A stretch of 30,649 nucleotides of DNA from CAZDYI01 sp964509765 (GCA_964509765.1 CAZDYI010000115.1:1-30649); one strand, 5' to 3'. Counted from the first letter of the stretch, positions 16,898-25,463 are shown. The notes: generated from the letters alone by a model not told the origin. Numbers and translations: made by a program.

Positions 16898-18988
16898 TTA
16901 ATTCCGCAGCGGGACGGCGCAGGGTGCGCCCAGCGCCTCCTCGCACCGCGCGTCGGGACCCTCGAGCGCCGTCCCGACGTCGGCGCCCGGGAACCTGCGG
17001 CGCAGCGACCTGTAGGATCCGTAGTCGCCGGCCGCGTCGCGCAGCTGCAGCAGGTCGACAATCACCTTGGCGTTGCTGTAGCTCGGGAACTCGCGCAGCG
17101 CGAGCTCCAGCTGCGCCGTGCCGCCCTCGAGGTCGCCCGACAGGATCAGCGCCGACGAGTGCAGGTGGAGCATGTCGGCCCGGAGCGACGGGTCGAGGTG
17201 CGGCATGGCCGGGGCGGCTTCCTCGAGCATCCCCGTCAGCTCGGCAAGGGCGGGGGGCCTGTCGGGGTCGAGCGCCCGGCGCATGAACTCCGCGTACCTG
17301 CCCACCGGCGTCCGCAGGGCCTCTGCGAGCAGAAGCTCGTCCTCGACCTCCAGCTCGGCTCCGTCAGCGCGGGCGTCCTGCAGCTCCTGGACGAAGCCGA
17401 TCAGCGACCCGTACAGGAACACCTCGGTGAAGGCGTTGCGCGTTCCGCGCTCCTGCATGTCGAGGATCCGCCGGAGCAGGTCCCGCGCCGCGGGGTCGAT
17501 GTCGATCTCGACCGCGCCCGGCGGCAGGTCGGGCGCCACCGTCGAGTACAGCCCGCGGTACCTCCGGCCGACCGTCTTGAGGATCCACGGCGGCATGTAC
17601 GCGACCTCCCTGCCCTCGGAGACGAGTCGCCTCTCGTCCTCCTCGAGCAGCGTGCCGTCGGTGCGCACCTCGCTGAGGTAGCCGGGCTCGGTCACCAGCT
17701 CGGGCGCGGACCCCTCGCCTGCGAGGTGGTGGGCGTACCTGACCGGGAAGTCGAAGTCGCTGCCGGCGGTGACCAGCAGCCCGCCGGGCGGGACGCTGTC
17801 GAGCATCATCAGCGCGTGCGGCATCGCCAGGTCCTCCGCGCTCCTGTCCTGGCGCTGCCACCAGGCGGCCGCGACGGCAACCAGGACCGCCGCGACGGAG
17901 GCCTTGGCCGCAACGTCGCGCAGCCGAAGCCGGCGGAACGCGGCGGCCGCTGCGCACGCGAGGGCAACGGCGGCGAACGCATGCGACTGAATCGGGTACA
18001 CCGAGGGCACCCAAGCGGGCACTGCGTCGGTAGTCTCGTAGGGGCGGACGGCTGAGAGAAGCGCCAGGCACAGCGCCATGCCCCAGAGCATGGCGAGCAG
18101 CAGCGCCCAGTTGCGCCTGGCCGCCATCAGGGCCAGTCCCGAGGCGGCAAGAAGCCCGAAGGCGTACTGGAACGCCGGGACGAACGAGGCCGCCGCCGTC
18201 GCCACCGCCGCGACTGTGGCCTTGAGGCCCAGCTGGTCGCCGCCGATGCCGTAGGCCTCGCGGCTGACGTAGGCGAAGAAACTGTCCGGGCCGTACTCAG
18301 GTGCGAACCGGAACGAATCCGGCGAGACCGTGACCAGGTGGATGTACGGCGACAGCCCCGCGAGGAAGGCCAGGGCCAGCAACAGGAAGGTGCGCTGCCG
18401 CAAGGCGTCGCGCAAGAGCCTTCGCCAGTGCGGGGCCAGCCAGATCAGGAACGCGGGGTACACCAGCACGTACAGCGGCCAGTGCACAGCTAGGCCCTGA
18501 CCCGTTGCGAAGGCCAGAAGCAGCAGCCAGCGCGCCGAGCCGCCCGCGGCGTAGAAGCGGACCGCGGCCATGGTAACCACGACAACCCACAGGTTGAGCG
18601 CGTAGACCTCGGGGATCACGGCCTGCGCCCACAGCTGCGGCGAAAGCCCGAGCAGTCCCGCGGCGAGCAGCGACGCCGGCCGCGAGCCGAACATCCGGTT
18701 GAGCAGCCAGGCGAGCGTCACGCACGCTCCGGCGGCGTCGAACGAGCTCGCGAAAGCCGCGCCGCGCGCGTGCGGGAATCCGAGCGCGTGGAACAGCGCG
18801 GTGAACGGCGCGCAGTACAGGGTGTGCGCCGGGTAGCCCGGCGGGTGCGGCAGGCCGAGCGTCGCGCAGGCGCCGGCGAACAGCGCGGTGTCCTCGAAGG
18901 TGATGTCGGGCGGGCTCGTGAACCAATAGACGCACATCAGCGCGAGCCAGAGGGCGGCCAGCTCGAGCGCCTCGGCGCGCCCTTTCAT
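16898..18988 (-). CDS. DUF2723-type polytopic membrane protein with C-terminal soluble part (copy B)
   Basis: A 696-residue protein. About ten transmembrane helices fill residues 8-400, then a soluble helical region extends to the end. The first periplasmic loop has ITFEDTALFAGACATLGLPHPPGYP, the pattern of DUF2723 (PF11028), a GT-C-fold group that includes eukaryotic TMEM260, a protein O-mannosyltransferase. The acidic pair after the first helix is where GT-C enzymes carry the catalytic acid. It is a paralogue of the next gene along most of its length, including the C-terminal Cys-containing end (ARCEEALGAPC). Its ATG overlaps the TGA of that gene (ATGA). I infer a lipid-linked sugar transferase; activity is not shown. 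Confidence 0.75.
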   Translation of the reverse strand: MKGRAEALELAALWLALMCVYWFTSPPDITFEDTALFAGACATLGLPHPPGYPAHTLYCAPFTALFHALGFPHARGAAFASSFDAAGACVTLAWLLNRMFGSRPASLLAAGLLGLSPQLWAQAVIPEVYALNLWVVVVTMAAVRFYAAGGSARWLLLLAFATGQGLAVHWPLYVLVYPAFLIWLAPHWRRLLRDALRQRTFLLLALAFLAGLSPYIHLVTVSPDSFRFAPEYGPDSFFAYVSREAYGIGGDQLGLKATVAAVATAAASFVPAFQYAFGLLAASGLALMAARRNWALLLAMLWGMALCLALLSAVRPYETTDAVPAWVPSVYPIQSHAFAAVALACAAAAAFRRLRLRDVAAKASVAAVLVAVAAAWWQRQDRSAEDLAMPHALMMLDSVPPGGLLVTAGSDFDFPVRYAHHLAGEGSAPELVTEPGYLSEVRTDGTLLEEDERRLVSEGREVAYMPPWILKTVGRRYRGLYSTVAPDLPPGAVEIDIDPAARDLLRRILDMQERGTRNAFTEVFLYGSLIGFVQELQDARADGAELEVEDELLLAEALRTPVGRYAEFMRRALDPDRPPALAELTGMLEEAAPAMPHLDPSLRADMLHLHSSALILSGDLEGGTAQLELALREFPSYSNAKVIVDLLQLRDAAGDYGSYRSLRRRFPGADVGTALEGPDARCEEALGAPCAVPLRN

Positions 18989-21147
18989 TGCAGGCAGCTT
19001 CTGCCGAGGTTGGAGCGGCACTGCGCGTCGGTGCCGGCGAGCGCCGCGGGGTCGAGCTCGGGGTGGCGCCGCCGCAGCCTCGCGTAGCTCTCGAAGTCGC
19101 CCTCCCGGGCGTGGATGGCGAGCATCGCGAGCGGGATCGCCCGGGCGGGCGTGCTCGACGTCAGCCTGAGCGCCTCCCCGAGCGTGAGCAGCGCCTCCTC
19201 GCTCTCGCCGGCCTCGACCTGCGTGCGGGCGAGGATGCTCAGGGCCTCGATCCGCCACTCCGCCGGCATGTCGGACTGGTCGCCCATGGCCTCGAGGTTG
19301 GCCGCGACGGTCTCGACGTCGCCCCTGGCGACGACCTCCAGCGAGCCGAGCAGGAACCTCGGGTAGCGGCAGCCGGGCTCGCCGGCGAGCTCCTCCATGA
19401 GGGCCATGTAGCGCGGGTCGGGAGTGAAGCCCTCCTTCTCGACGCCCTCAAGCAGCTGCGCAGTCAGGCAGAAGCGGTAGACCACCCTGTCGATGAACGA
19501 CACCGTCTCGGCGCTGTTTACAGAGTCCCGCAGGAGCGAGGCGTGCCTGATGAACCCGAGCGCGTCCTCGCTCGCCTCGATGGTCTCCTCGACCGGGAAC
19601 GCCCCGACGGTGAAGTAGGCGCCGTGGAACTTGCTCAGCCGCAGGTCGAACGGGACGAACGGCGAGATGACGGCCTCGCGCTCCTCGCGCCCGAGGTACA
19701 GCGCCAGACGGTCGATGTCGGGCTTCGGCCCCACGCGGTCGAGGTAGTCGTGGACGAGCTCGGCGCGGCGCTCCCCGCCCTCTGTCAGGTACGGGTCGTA
19801 CAGGAGCGGGAAGTCCATGCTCGTCGGGCTTACCAGGAGCAGCTTGTCGGGATCGACCTCGCCCTGGACGAGCTTCGCGTAGCGCACCGCGACGTCGTCG
19901 GCGACGCGGACCGCTCCGGCGCGGTTGAGCGCGAGGGCGGCGGCGGGAAGCAGGACCGCCAGCGCCGGCAGCATGCGCGCCGCTCCGGCCCCCATCCTCT
20001 CGCCCCACCTGTCCCGGGCCGCGCCGAGCAGCATGGCGAGTCCGTGCGCGGCCAGGAAGGCGTACAGGAAGTGCGCAGTCAGGGCGGCGCTGCGGAAGTG
20101 GGCGTCGGCGACGGTGATGTCGACCCCGTGGGGCCGGTACAGGCCGAACAGGTAGGTCGGGACCAGGATCCCCCACGCCAGGGCCGCCAGGCGCCAGCTG
20201 CCGAACCTGCGGGCGGCGGCATAGACGCCGGCGAGGCCGAGCGCCCCGCCGAGCCAGGTCATGTCGCGCAGCATCGCAAGAGCCGCGGCCAGGCCGTTGA
20301 GCTGGCGGACGTCCCAGCGCGGGTGCTGGTCGAGGCTGAGGTACGGCGTGTACTGGCCGAGGACCGAGTACTGGATGAGCTGCTCCGGCAGGTCGAAGCC
20401 GAGGTACGACGATCCCGACTGCGGCGGGAAGGCCAGGTGCAGGTACGGCGCGAGCCCGGCGGCGAACGCTCCGAGGCATCCCGCCCATCCGCCCCGCCCG
20501 AGGTCCGCGGCGATCCGCCCGCGCGCCGGGACCAGCCACAGCAGGGGAACGGGCAGGCACAGGACGAACAGCGGCCAGTTGTGGGAGAGGCCCAGGCCCG
20601 CAAGGAGCGAAAGCAGGAACAGCCTGCGGCGCCCGCCGCCCTCTGCGTACAGGTGCGCGACCAGCAAGGTCGCGGCAAAGAGCAGCACGTGGAGGGCGTG
20701 CACCTGCTGGATGACCGCCTGCGACCACAGCGAGGCCGACAGGCCGAAGGCCGCGGCGACCGAGGCCGCGACCGCCCCGTGGACGCCGGTCCGCAGCAGC
20801 AGCCAGGCGAGGCAGGCGCAGGCCGCAACGGCGGCGACCGCGCTCGCGAAGCTCGCGCCGAGCGCAGGCTCGAAGCCGAGCCAGCCGACGAGCGAGGTGA
20901 CCGGCGCGCAGGTCAGGACGTACAGCGGGAAGCCCGGCGGGTGGCCGACCCCGAACGACGCGCAGGCCGCGGCAAGGAGCGAGGTCTCGCCGAATGTGTA
21001 GGCCGGCGACATCGAGAGGAGGTAGGTCCCGAGCAGGAACGAGCAGGCAAACGCGATTCCAGCGAGCCACAGCGGCGGCAGCGGAGGGGGCGCCTCCTGC
21101 GCTGCGGGACGGGCCGCGCCGCCCGCAGGTCTCTTGCGCCTCGCCAT
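18985..21147 (-). CDS. DUF2723-type polytopic membrane protein with C-terminal soluble part (copy A)
   Basis: A 720-residue paralogue of copy B and the first gene of the eight-gene unit. The matching first loop is YTFGETSLLAAACASFGVGHPPGFP; the second shared block is SLWSQAVIQQVHALHVL. After about ten transmembrane helices (to about 400) the C-terminal third is soluble and helical, perhaps TPR-like (EALLTLGEALRLTS), ending with two cysteines (AQCRSNLGRSC). The Pro/Arg/Ala-rich N-terminal 25 residues are probably cytoplasmic. ATG 21147 lies only 22 bases from the GTG of divergent lipB. A GT-C glycosyltransferase role acting on a lipid-linked sugar at the inner membrane is an inference. Confidence 0.75.
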   Translation of the reverse strand: MARRKRPAGGAARPAAQEAPPPLPPLWLAGIAFACSFLLGTYLLSMSPAYTFGETSLLAAACASFGVGHPPGFPLYVLTCAPVTSLVGWLGFEPALGASFASAVAAVAACACLAWLLLRTGVHGAVAASVAAAFGLSASLWSQAVIQQVHALHVLLFAATLLVAHLYAEGGGRRRLFLLSLLAGLGLSHNWPLFVLCLPVPLLWLVPARGRIAADLGRGGWAGCLGAFAAGLAPYLHLAFPPQSGSSYLGFDLPEQLIQYSVLGQYTPYLSLDQHPRWDVRQLNGLAAALAMLRDMTWLGGALGLAGVYAAARRFGSWRLAALAWGILVPTYLFGLYRPHGVDITVADAHFRSAALTAHFLYAFLAAHGLAMLLGAARDRWGERMGAGAARMLPALAVLLPAAALALNRAGAVRVADDVAVRYAKLVQGEVDPDKLLLVSPTSMDFPLLYDPYLTEGGERRAELVHDYLDRVGPKPDIDRLALYLGREEREAVISPFVPFDLRLSKFHGAYFTVGAFPVEETIEASEDALGFIRHASLLRDSVNSAETVSFIDRVVYRFCLTAQLLEGVEKEGFTPDPRYMALMEELAGEPGCRYPRFLLGSLEVVARGDVETVAANLEAMGDQSDMPAEWRIEALSILARTQVEAGESEEALLTLGEALRLTSSTPARAIPLAMLAIHAREGDFESYARLRRRHPELDPAALAGTDAQCRSNLGRSCLQ

Positions 21148-21169
21148 CTGCCGGAAGGATGATAACCTA

Positions 21170-21829
21170 GTGGCAGCCGTGAAGCCCGCTGCCGCAAGCC
21201 CCGCCCGAACGGCCGCCCGCCCGGCGGTGGTCAGCCTCGGCGAGACGGGCTACGCGGAGTGCTGGTCGAGGATGCGGGAGTTCACCGACGGGCGGGACGG
21301 GACGACCCGCGACGAGGTCTGGCTGACGGCCCACCCGCCGGTCTACACCCTCGGCCAGTCGGGCAGGGAGGGGCACGTCCTGCGCGACAACGGCATAGAG
21401 GTCGTCCGCACCGACCGCGGCGGCCAGGTCACCTACCACGGCCCGGGCCAGGCCGTAGCATACGTGCTGTTCGACCTCGTCCGCGCCGGGATCGGCATCA
21501 GGACGCTCGTGCGGACGATCGAGACCGCGACCGTGGACTTCCTCGCCGGCTTCGGCATCGAGGGCGCCCGCCGGGACGGGATGCCCGGGGTCTACGTCGG
21601 CGGGGCGAAGATCGCGGCCATCGGCCTCCGGGTGCGCAGGGGCCGCTCCTACCACGGCGCGAGCCTGAACGTCGACGTCGACCTCGCGCCGTTTTCCGAC
21701 ATCGACACCTGCGGCTTCAAGGGCCTCGCCGACACCTCCATGCGCGAGCTCGGGCGCGCGGAGTCCTGCGCCGATGTGGCGCCGAAGTGGGGCGAGGCGA
21801 TAGCGGTCGCCCTCGCCGCCCGTTGCTAG
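21170..21829 (+). CDS. lipB: Octanoyl-[acyl carrier protein]-protein N-octanoyltransferase
   Basis: A 219-residue enzyme moving the octanoyl group from ACP to lipoyl domains, first step of endogenous lipoate synthesis. The hallmark TDRGGQVTYHGPGQ (81-94), catalytic K147 (GGAKIAAIG) and C181 (DTCGFKG) are all there. GTG 21170 is chosen over GTG 21179 because GGAAGGA (21153-21159) lies ten bases upstream. lipA follows after 16 bases. Confidence 0.95.
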   Translation: MAAVKPAAASPARTAARPAVVSLGETGYAECWSRMREFTDGRDGTTRDEVWLTAHPPVYTLGQSGREGHVLRDNGIEVVRTDRGGQVTYHGPGQAVAYVLFDLVRAGIGIRTLVRTIETATVDFLAGFGIEGARRDGMPGVYVGGAKIAAIGLRVRRGRSYHGASLNVDVDLAPFSDIDTCGFKGLADTSMRELGRAESCADVAPKWGEAIAVALAARC

Positions 21830-21845
21830 AATCGCACGCCTGCAC

Positions 21846-22778
21846 ATGGAAACGAGGCAGACAGGCTCGGACAAGACGCGCCGCAACCCGATCCCGATCG
21901 TCCCGGTCGGCGAGCTGCTCGCCAAGCCGCGCTGGATCCGCGCGAAGGCGCCGTTCAACGACCGCTACACCGAGATCAAGGGGATGCTGCGCGAGCTCGG
22001 CCTCCACACCGTCTGCGAGGAGGCGACCTGCCCGAACATCGGCGAGTGCTTCGGGCGCGGGACCGCGACCTTCATGATCCTCGGCGACCTGTGCACCCGC
22101 CGCTGCCCGTTCTGCGACGTCGCCCACGGCCGGCCCGAGCCGCCGGACCCCGCCGAGCCCGAAAACCTCGCCGAGGCGGTCGCGCGGCTGCGCCTGCGCT
22201 ACGTGGTCGTCACAAGCGTCGACCGCGACGACCTGCGCGACGGCGGCGCGGCCCACTTCGCAGACTGCATCGCGGCGCTGCGAAGCCGCTCGCCGGAAAC
22301 AAAGGTGGAGGTCCTGGTCCCAGACTTCCGCGGCCGGCTCGGGCGGGCGCTCGACGCGATCGACGCATCGCCGCCGGACGTCTTCAACCACAACCTCGAG
22401 ACGGTGCCGCGGCTCTACCGCGAGGCGCGCCCCGGGGCCGACTACGCGCACTCGCTCGAGCTGCTCGCGGCGTTCAAGCGCCGCCACCCGGAAGTCACGA
22501 CCAAGTCGGGGCTGATGGTAGGCCTCGGCGAGACCGACGGCGAGCTCTTCGAGGTCATGGAGGACCTGCGCGACCACGACGTGGACATGCTCACCGTCGG
22601 CCAGTACCTGCAGCCCTCCAGGGGCCACCTTCCGGTGCGCCGCTACGTCGAGCCCGCGGCCTTCGACGGGTACGCGGAAAGGGCGCGCGCGCTCGGCTTT
22701 GCCAACGCCGCCTGCGGCCCGCTGGTGCGGTCGAGCTACGAGGCCGACCGCCAGGCGCACGAAATGGCGATGGCCTAG
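21846..22778 (+). CDS. lipA: Lipoyl synthase
   Basis: A 310-residue radical SAM enzyme that inserts two sulfurs into the octanoyl group. The auxiliary cluster is C57-x4-C62-x5-C68 and the radical SAM cluster C83-x3-C87-x2-C90 (CTRRCPFC). The C-terminal RSSY (295-298) provides the serine ligand of the auxiliary cluster. It completes a lipB-lipA operon. Its TAG shares the bases CTAG (22775-22778) with the stop codon of lpxH on the opposite strand. Confidence 0.96.
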   Translation: METRQTGSDKTRRNPIPIVPVGELLAKPRWIRAKAPFNDRYTEIKGMLRELGLHTVCEEATCPNIGECFGRGTATFMILGDLCTRRCPFCDVAHGRPEPPDPAEPENLAEAVARLRLRYVVVTSVDRDDLRDGGAAHFADCIAALRSRSPETKVEVLVPDFRGRLGRALDAIDASPPDVFNHNLETVPRLYREARPGADYAHSLELLAAFKRRHPEVTTKSGLMVGLGETDGELFEVMEDLRDHDVDMLTVGQYLQPSRGHLPVRRYVEPAAFDGYAERARALGFANAACGPLVRSSYEADRQAHEMAMA

Positions 22779-23491
22779 CCGGCCCAGGGGCCCTTTTTTA
22801 CGAACCCCCCTTCGCCGAGCTCAAGCCAGCCGCCGCCCCCTTCCTGCCAGTCCGGCAGCGACCAGCGGGCCTTCCCGCAGGGCAGGGAGAACTCGCCCGG
22901 CTCGTGGGTGTGGCCGTGGACCAAGACGTCCGCCCCTTCCCTCTCGAGCAGCTCGCAGGCGAGCTTCTCGTCGACCCTGACGTCCTTCGCGACGAAGCCG
23001 CTCGGGTCGCTTCCGCCGAGCATCTGCTCCGCCCGGGCGATCCTCGTCCTGCGCGGGAGCAGGCGCGCGTACAGCAGGAAGTGCGGGCGCAGGACCCGTG
23101 CGCGGGCCTTCTGGTAGGCTACGTCGCCGGTGCAAAGCGTGTCGCCGTGGAGCAGCAGGGCCTTCGTCCCTCCTGCTGAGACCGTCGCGCTCTCGCCCGA
23201 AAGGGAGACGCCGGTCTCGCGCGCGAACCTCCTGCCGACCATGAAGTCGTGGTTGCCGAAGACGAACCGCACCGCGGCGCCGGACGAAACGAGCGCCCGG
23301 AGCCTTTCCCTGGACTTCACCGCGAGCTCGCGGCCGTCGTCGTCGCCGATCCAGGCGTGAAAGACGTCGCCGAGCAGGAACAGCTCCGAGCACTCCCTCG
23401 CGGGGCCGTCGAGGTAATCGAAGAACGCCGCCCAGGTCTCCGGCTTGCCGTCCTCGAGATGGACGTCGGACACCAGGTGGATCCGGCCCAT
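22775..23491 (-). CDS. lpxH: UDP-2,3-diacylglucosamine diphosphatase
   Basis: A 238-residue calcineurin-like phosphoesterase of lipid A synthesis, making lipid X at the inner face of the inner membrane. Metal ligands are visible as D9 and H11 (SDVHL), D42 (LLGDVF), N80 (GNHDF), H115 (HGDT), H194 and H196 (HGHTHEPGE). The order cyclophilin-lpxH is the same as in E. coli (ppiB-lpxH). It shows that the organism makes lipopolysaccharide. ATG start at 23491. Confidence 0.92.
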   Translation of the reverse strand: MGRIHLVSDVHLEDGKPETWAAFFDYLDGPARECSELFLLGDVFHAWIGDDDGRELAVKSRERLRALVSSGAAVRFVFGNHDFMVGRRFARETGVSLSGESATVSAGGTKALLLHGDTLCTGDVAYQKARARVLRPHFLLYARLLPRRTRIARAEQMLGGSDPSGFVAKDVRVDEKLACELLEREGADVLVHGHTHEPGEFSLPCGKARWSLPDWQEGGGGWLELGEGGFVKKGPWAG

Positions 23492-23512
23492 CGGCTTTGC
23501 CTGTCTGTCGGC

Positions 23513-23528
23513 CCGCCCGTCCGGGCGG
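23513..23528 (-). other. GC hairpin between cyclophilin gene and lpxH
   Basis: CCGCCC and GGGCGG form a perfect 6-bp stem with a 4-base loop in the 58-base gap. No T-run follows, so partial attenuation or mRNA protection is more likely than full termination. Confidence 0.3.
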
Positions 23529-23549
23529 AAGGGACCCTGCGGCCCCGGG

Positions 23550-24134
23550 TTACTCCACGCGGTAGGCCTTGGTCAGAACCACGTTCTCGACGGGCTTGTC
23601 GCCGCGCCCGGTCTCGACCCCGGCGATCCTGTCTACGACGTCAAGGCCCTCGACTACCAGGCCGAAGACCGCGTAGCCCCACTCCTCGGGCCTGTTCTTG
23701 CCCTTGTGGTCAAGCGAGCCGGAGTTGTCGACCAGGTTGATGAAGAACTGGCTCGTGGCGCTGTGCGGGTCTGAGGTCCTCGCGAGCGCGAGCGTCCCGC
23801 GGATGTTGCTGATGCCGTTGTCGGCCTCGTTCTCTATTGCGTCGCGGTCGTTGTCCTTGCGGCGGCCGTTCTCGCGGAAGCCCCCGCCCTGGACGACGAA
23901 GCCGTTGATGACGCGGTGGAAGATCGTCCCGTCGTAGAAGCCCTCGTCGACATACTCGAGGAAGTTCTGCACCGACACCGGCGCGTCCTCGCGGAAAAGC
24001 TCGACGACGATCTCGCCCATGGAGGTCTCCATGGCGACCTTGGGGTTCTCCTGGGCCTGTGCGCTCTCTGTCATCAGCGGGGACAGCGACAGCGCCAGAC
24101 CCAACATCAGTCCGGTGACGATCCTGGCGTGCAT
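23550..24134 (-). CDS. Periplasmic peptidyl-prolyl cis-trans isomerase (cyclophilin)
   Basis: A 194-residue cyclophilin with an N-terminal signal peptide (cleavage likely after SAQA, residue 27). The catalytic FHRVINGFVVQGG (R74) and SATSQFFINLVDN are clear. It catalyses proline isomerisation in exported proteins, like E. coli PpiA, though its position beside lpxH resembles ppiB. A strong promoter lies just upstream, with only 13 bases between the -10 box and ATG 24134, and no ribosome site. Confidence 0.93.
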   Translation of the reverse strand: MHARIVTGLMLGLALSLSPLMTESAQAQENPKVAMETSMGEIVVELFREDAPVSVQNFLEYVDEGFYDGTIFHRVINGFVVQGGGFRENGRRKDNDRDAIENEADNGISNIRGTLALARTSDPHSATSQFFINLVDNSGSLDHKGKNRPEEWGYAVFGLVVEGLDVVDRIAGVETGRGDKPVENVVLTKAYRVE

Positions 24135-24147
24135 TCGTTGCCGGTGG

Positions 24148-24177
24148 ATTATATACCTTATCGGTCTTGGAAATCAA
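24148..24177 (-). promoter_or_regulatory. Sigma-70-type promoter of the cyclophilin gene
   Basis: Read on the minus strand: TTGATT (24177-24172), 18-base spacer, TATAAT (24153-24148). The start of transcription should fall about 24141, leaving a leader of only about six bases before the ATG. The hexamers and spacing are the same as in the methyltransferase promoter at 26704-26733. Confidence 0.7.
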
Positions 24178-24507
24178 CAGGAGCAATACTGGCTGCACAG
24201 CTGCAGTCCGCCGGGATAGCCGTGAGGCTCCAGCGGCTTGACTTGATTACCGAGGAAGTCAAGAGGTTGTGAGATACCTGCAGCGCCTTACAACACCGAT
24301 GGATCGGCTTCAAATGGCTGGCCTCCGCACAGGCAATAGTGCCGGTAATCTGGATCCGAGAAAAGCCCTTATCTGGGTATAGGTATTGTGGTTACGCCAG
24401 CGCTGGCATATGGAATATTACAAGCCCGAAGTGAAACTCTCTCCGCTGGATTTCTTCGGGTTAACCAGTCTGTGTATCAGACCGACATCCGCCGCAACCG
24501 AAAAGTG
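24178..24507. other. Gene-poor, lower-GC stretch with possible gene remnants
   Basis: Between the cyclophilin promoter and the restriction operon terminator I find no intact gene. Two plus-strand stretches read like coding remnants: codons ending at TGA 24270-24272 (SWKSTGAILAAQLQSAGIAV and onward) and an open frame 24349-24537 without a normal start (including YGILQARSETLSAGFLRVNQ). I recognise neither. A perfect 12-base palindrome, GCCAGCGCTGGC, lies at 24396-24407. The stretch probably marks the edge of the acquired segment. Confidence 0.4.
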
Positions 24508-24533
24508 CTGTATGCTTGGATTGGAGCATACAG
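24508..24533 (-). terminator. Probable terminator of the restriction-modification operon
   Basis: CTGTATGC and GCATACAG form a perfect 8-bp stem around a 10-base loop, 15 bases past the endonuclease stop. On the minus strand it is followed by CACTTTTC, a short T-run. It is the best terminator-like structure in the window. Confidence 0.55.
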
Positions 24534-24548
24534 GTAATAACCGGTATG

Positions 24549-25451
24549 TCACTCATCCTTCTTGATATGGGGATTTTCATGAATGGTGAATGGTAACACA
24601 CCATCTCTAGCACCTTTTTTTGCAATTTGGAGCAAAAACTCTTCCTCGGCAGGAATGTTTCCTTCTCCTGTACTTGACAGAGACTGTACTATTCCACTCA
24701 AGTCAGCGCTGTATTTTTTCTCAGATGGTTTCAATGCCCATTGGTCGTTAGCATCAATATACATTGAGAAAGGTCTGAATTGAAAAGGATCGTTTTCGCA
24801 ATGATCCCGAATTCCTGATCCTTGTTTAAGAATGTAGTCCATTCCAATATCCTGAAGTGCTATGACAATTTTCCTTCCGCGGTCCCAAGCAGAAATTACG
24901 CTCCCTTTTTTATAGATTTGTTGCATCATTGTCTTAATGTACTCGTTTGCCCAGTTAATTCCGTAAGTTACTGGTTCGGCTCCATCCAAGGACAAATTGT
25001 CTCTATAGTGCTTAATTGCTCCCCACGGTGTGCCAGTTGTACCAGCAGCCTGAATTTCAACGCAAATATAGTTTGTCGAAATCACAATTTCACTATGCGC
25101 CGCAATGGCGACATAATCAAAACTGCCGATCGTTGCCAAATTGACCTCACGGACCCAATAGACTCTCTCTGCGCTCGGAAAGAACTCAGCCTCCAAGGCA
25201 TTAAATACGTCGCTGGTCCTGAATCTTTCAGGACAAATTATGACAGGTTGGAACCCGCCATCAGTCTTGATGCCCAAGGCGCATGAACCGATTTTTACCT
25301 CTGGTTCACTCTTGCGGAACTTGACGCACTCAGCATCAATAAACGGGCAGCGTTGAAGCCTGATTCGCTCCCTAATTTCCTCGTTGCTTTCTGCCCCGGT
25401 GTTGAATCCAAACACCTCGTAAGGCAGTTTGCGATTCGGAGGACGAGGCAT
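24549..25451 (-). CDS. NotI-family type II restriction endonuclease
   Basis: A 300-residue protein (NotI is 383). Four cysteines, C35 (RCPFIDAE), C42 (ECVK), C57 (GSCALGI) and C73 (IICPERF), match the cysteine set that holds an iron atom in NotI, including the CPF and CP-x-RF surroundings. The nuclease residues also match: D112 (SFDY, NotI SFDW) and E132-x-Q134 (VEIQ, NotI LEIQ), followed by a Gly-Thr segment. All key residues are intact, so it should be active. DNA is about 45% GC against about 70% for neighbours, which indicates transfer. It follows the methyltransferase by 12 bases. The recognition site cannot be read from the sequence; family members known to me cut GC-only sites such as GCGGCCGC. 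Confidence 0.82.
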   Translation of the reverse strand: MPRPPNRKLPYEVFGFNTGAESNEEIRERIRLQRCPFIDAECVKFRKSEPEVKIGSCALGIKTDGGFQPVIICPERFRTSDVFNALEAEFFPSAERVYWVREVNLATIGSFDYVAIAAHSEIVISTNYICVEIQAAGTTGTPWGAIKHYRDNLSLDGAEPVTYGINWANEYIKTMMQQIYKKGSVISAWDRGRKIVIALQDIGMDYILKQGSGIRDHCENDPFQFRPFSMYIDANDQWALKPSEKKYSADLSGIVQSLSSTGEGNIPAEEEFLLQIAKKGARDGVLPFTIHENPHIKKDE

Positions 25452-25463
25452 TGGATGTCTGCC

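Noticed and set aside
18989..19258. Extension of the DUF2723 copy B gene to a start at 19258
   Set aside because: The added residues are Arg/Ala-rich frame shadow of copy A; the ATG at 18988 overlaps the preceding stop as ATGA and opens directly into a transmembrane helix.
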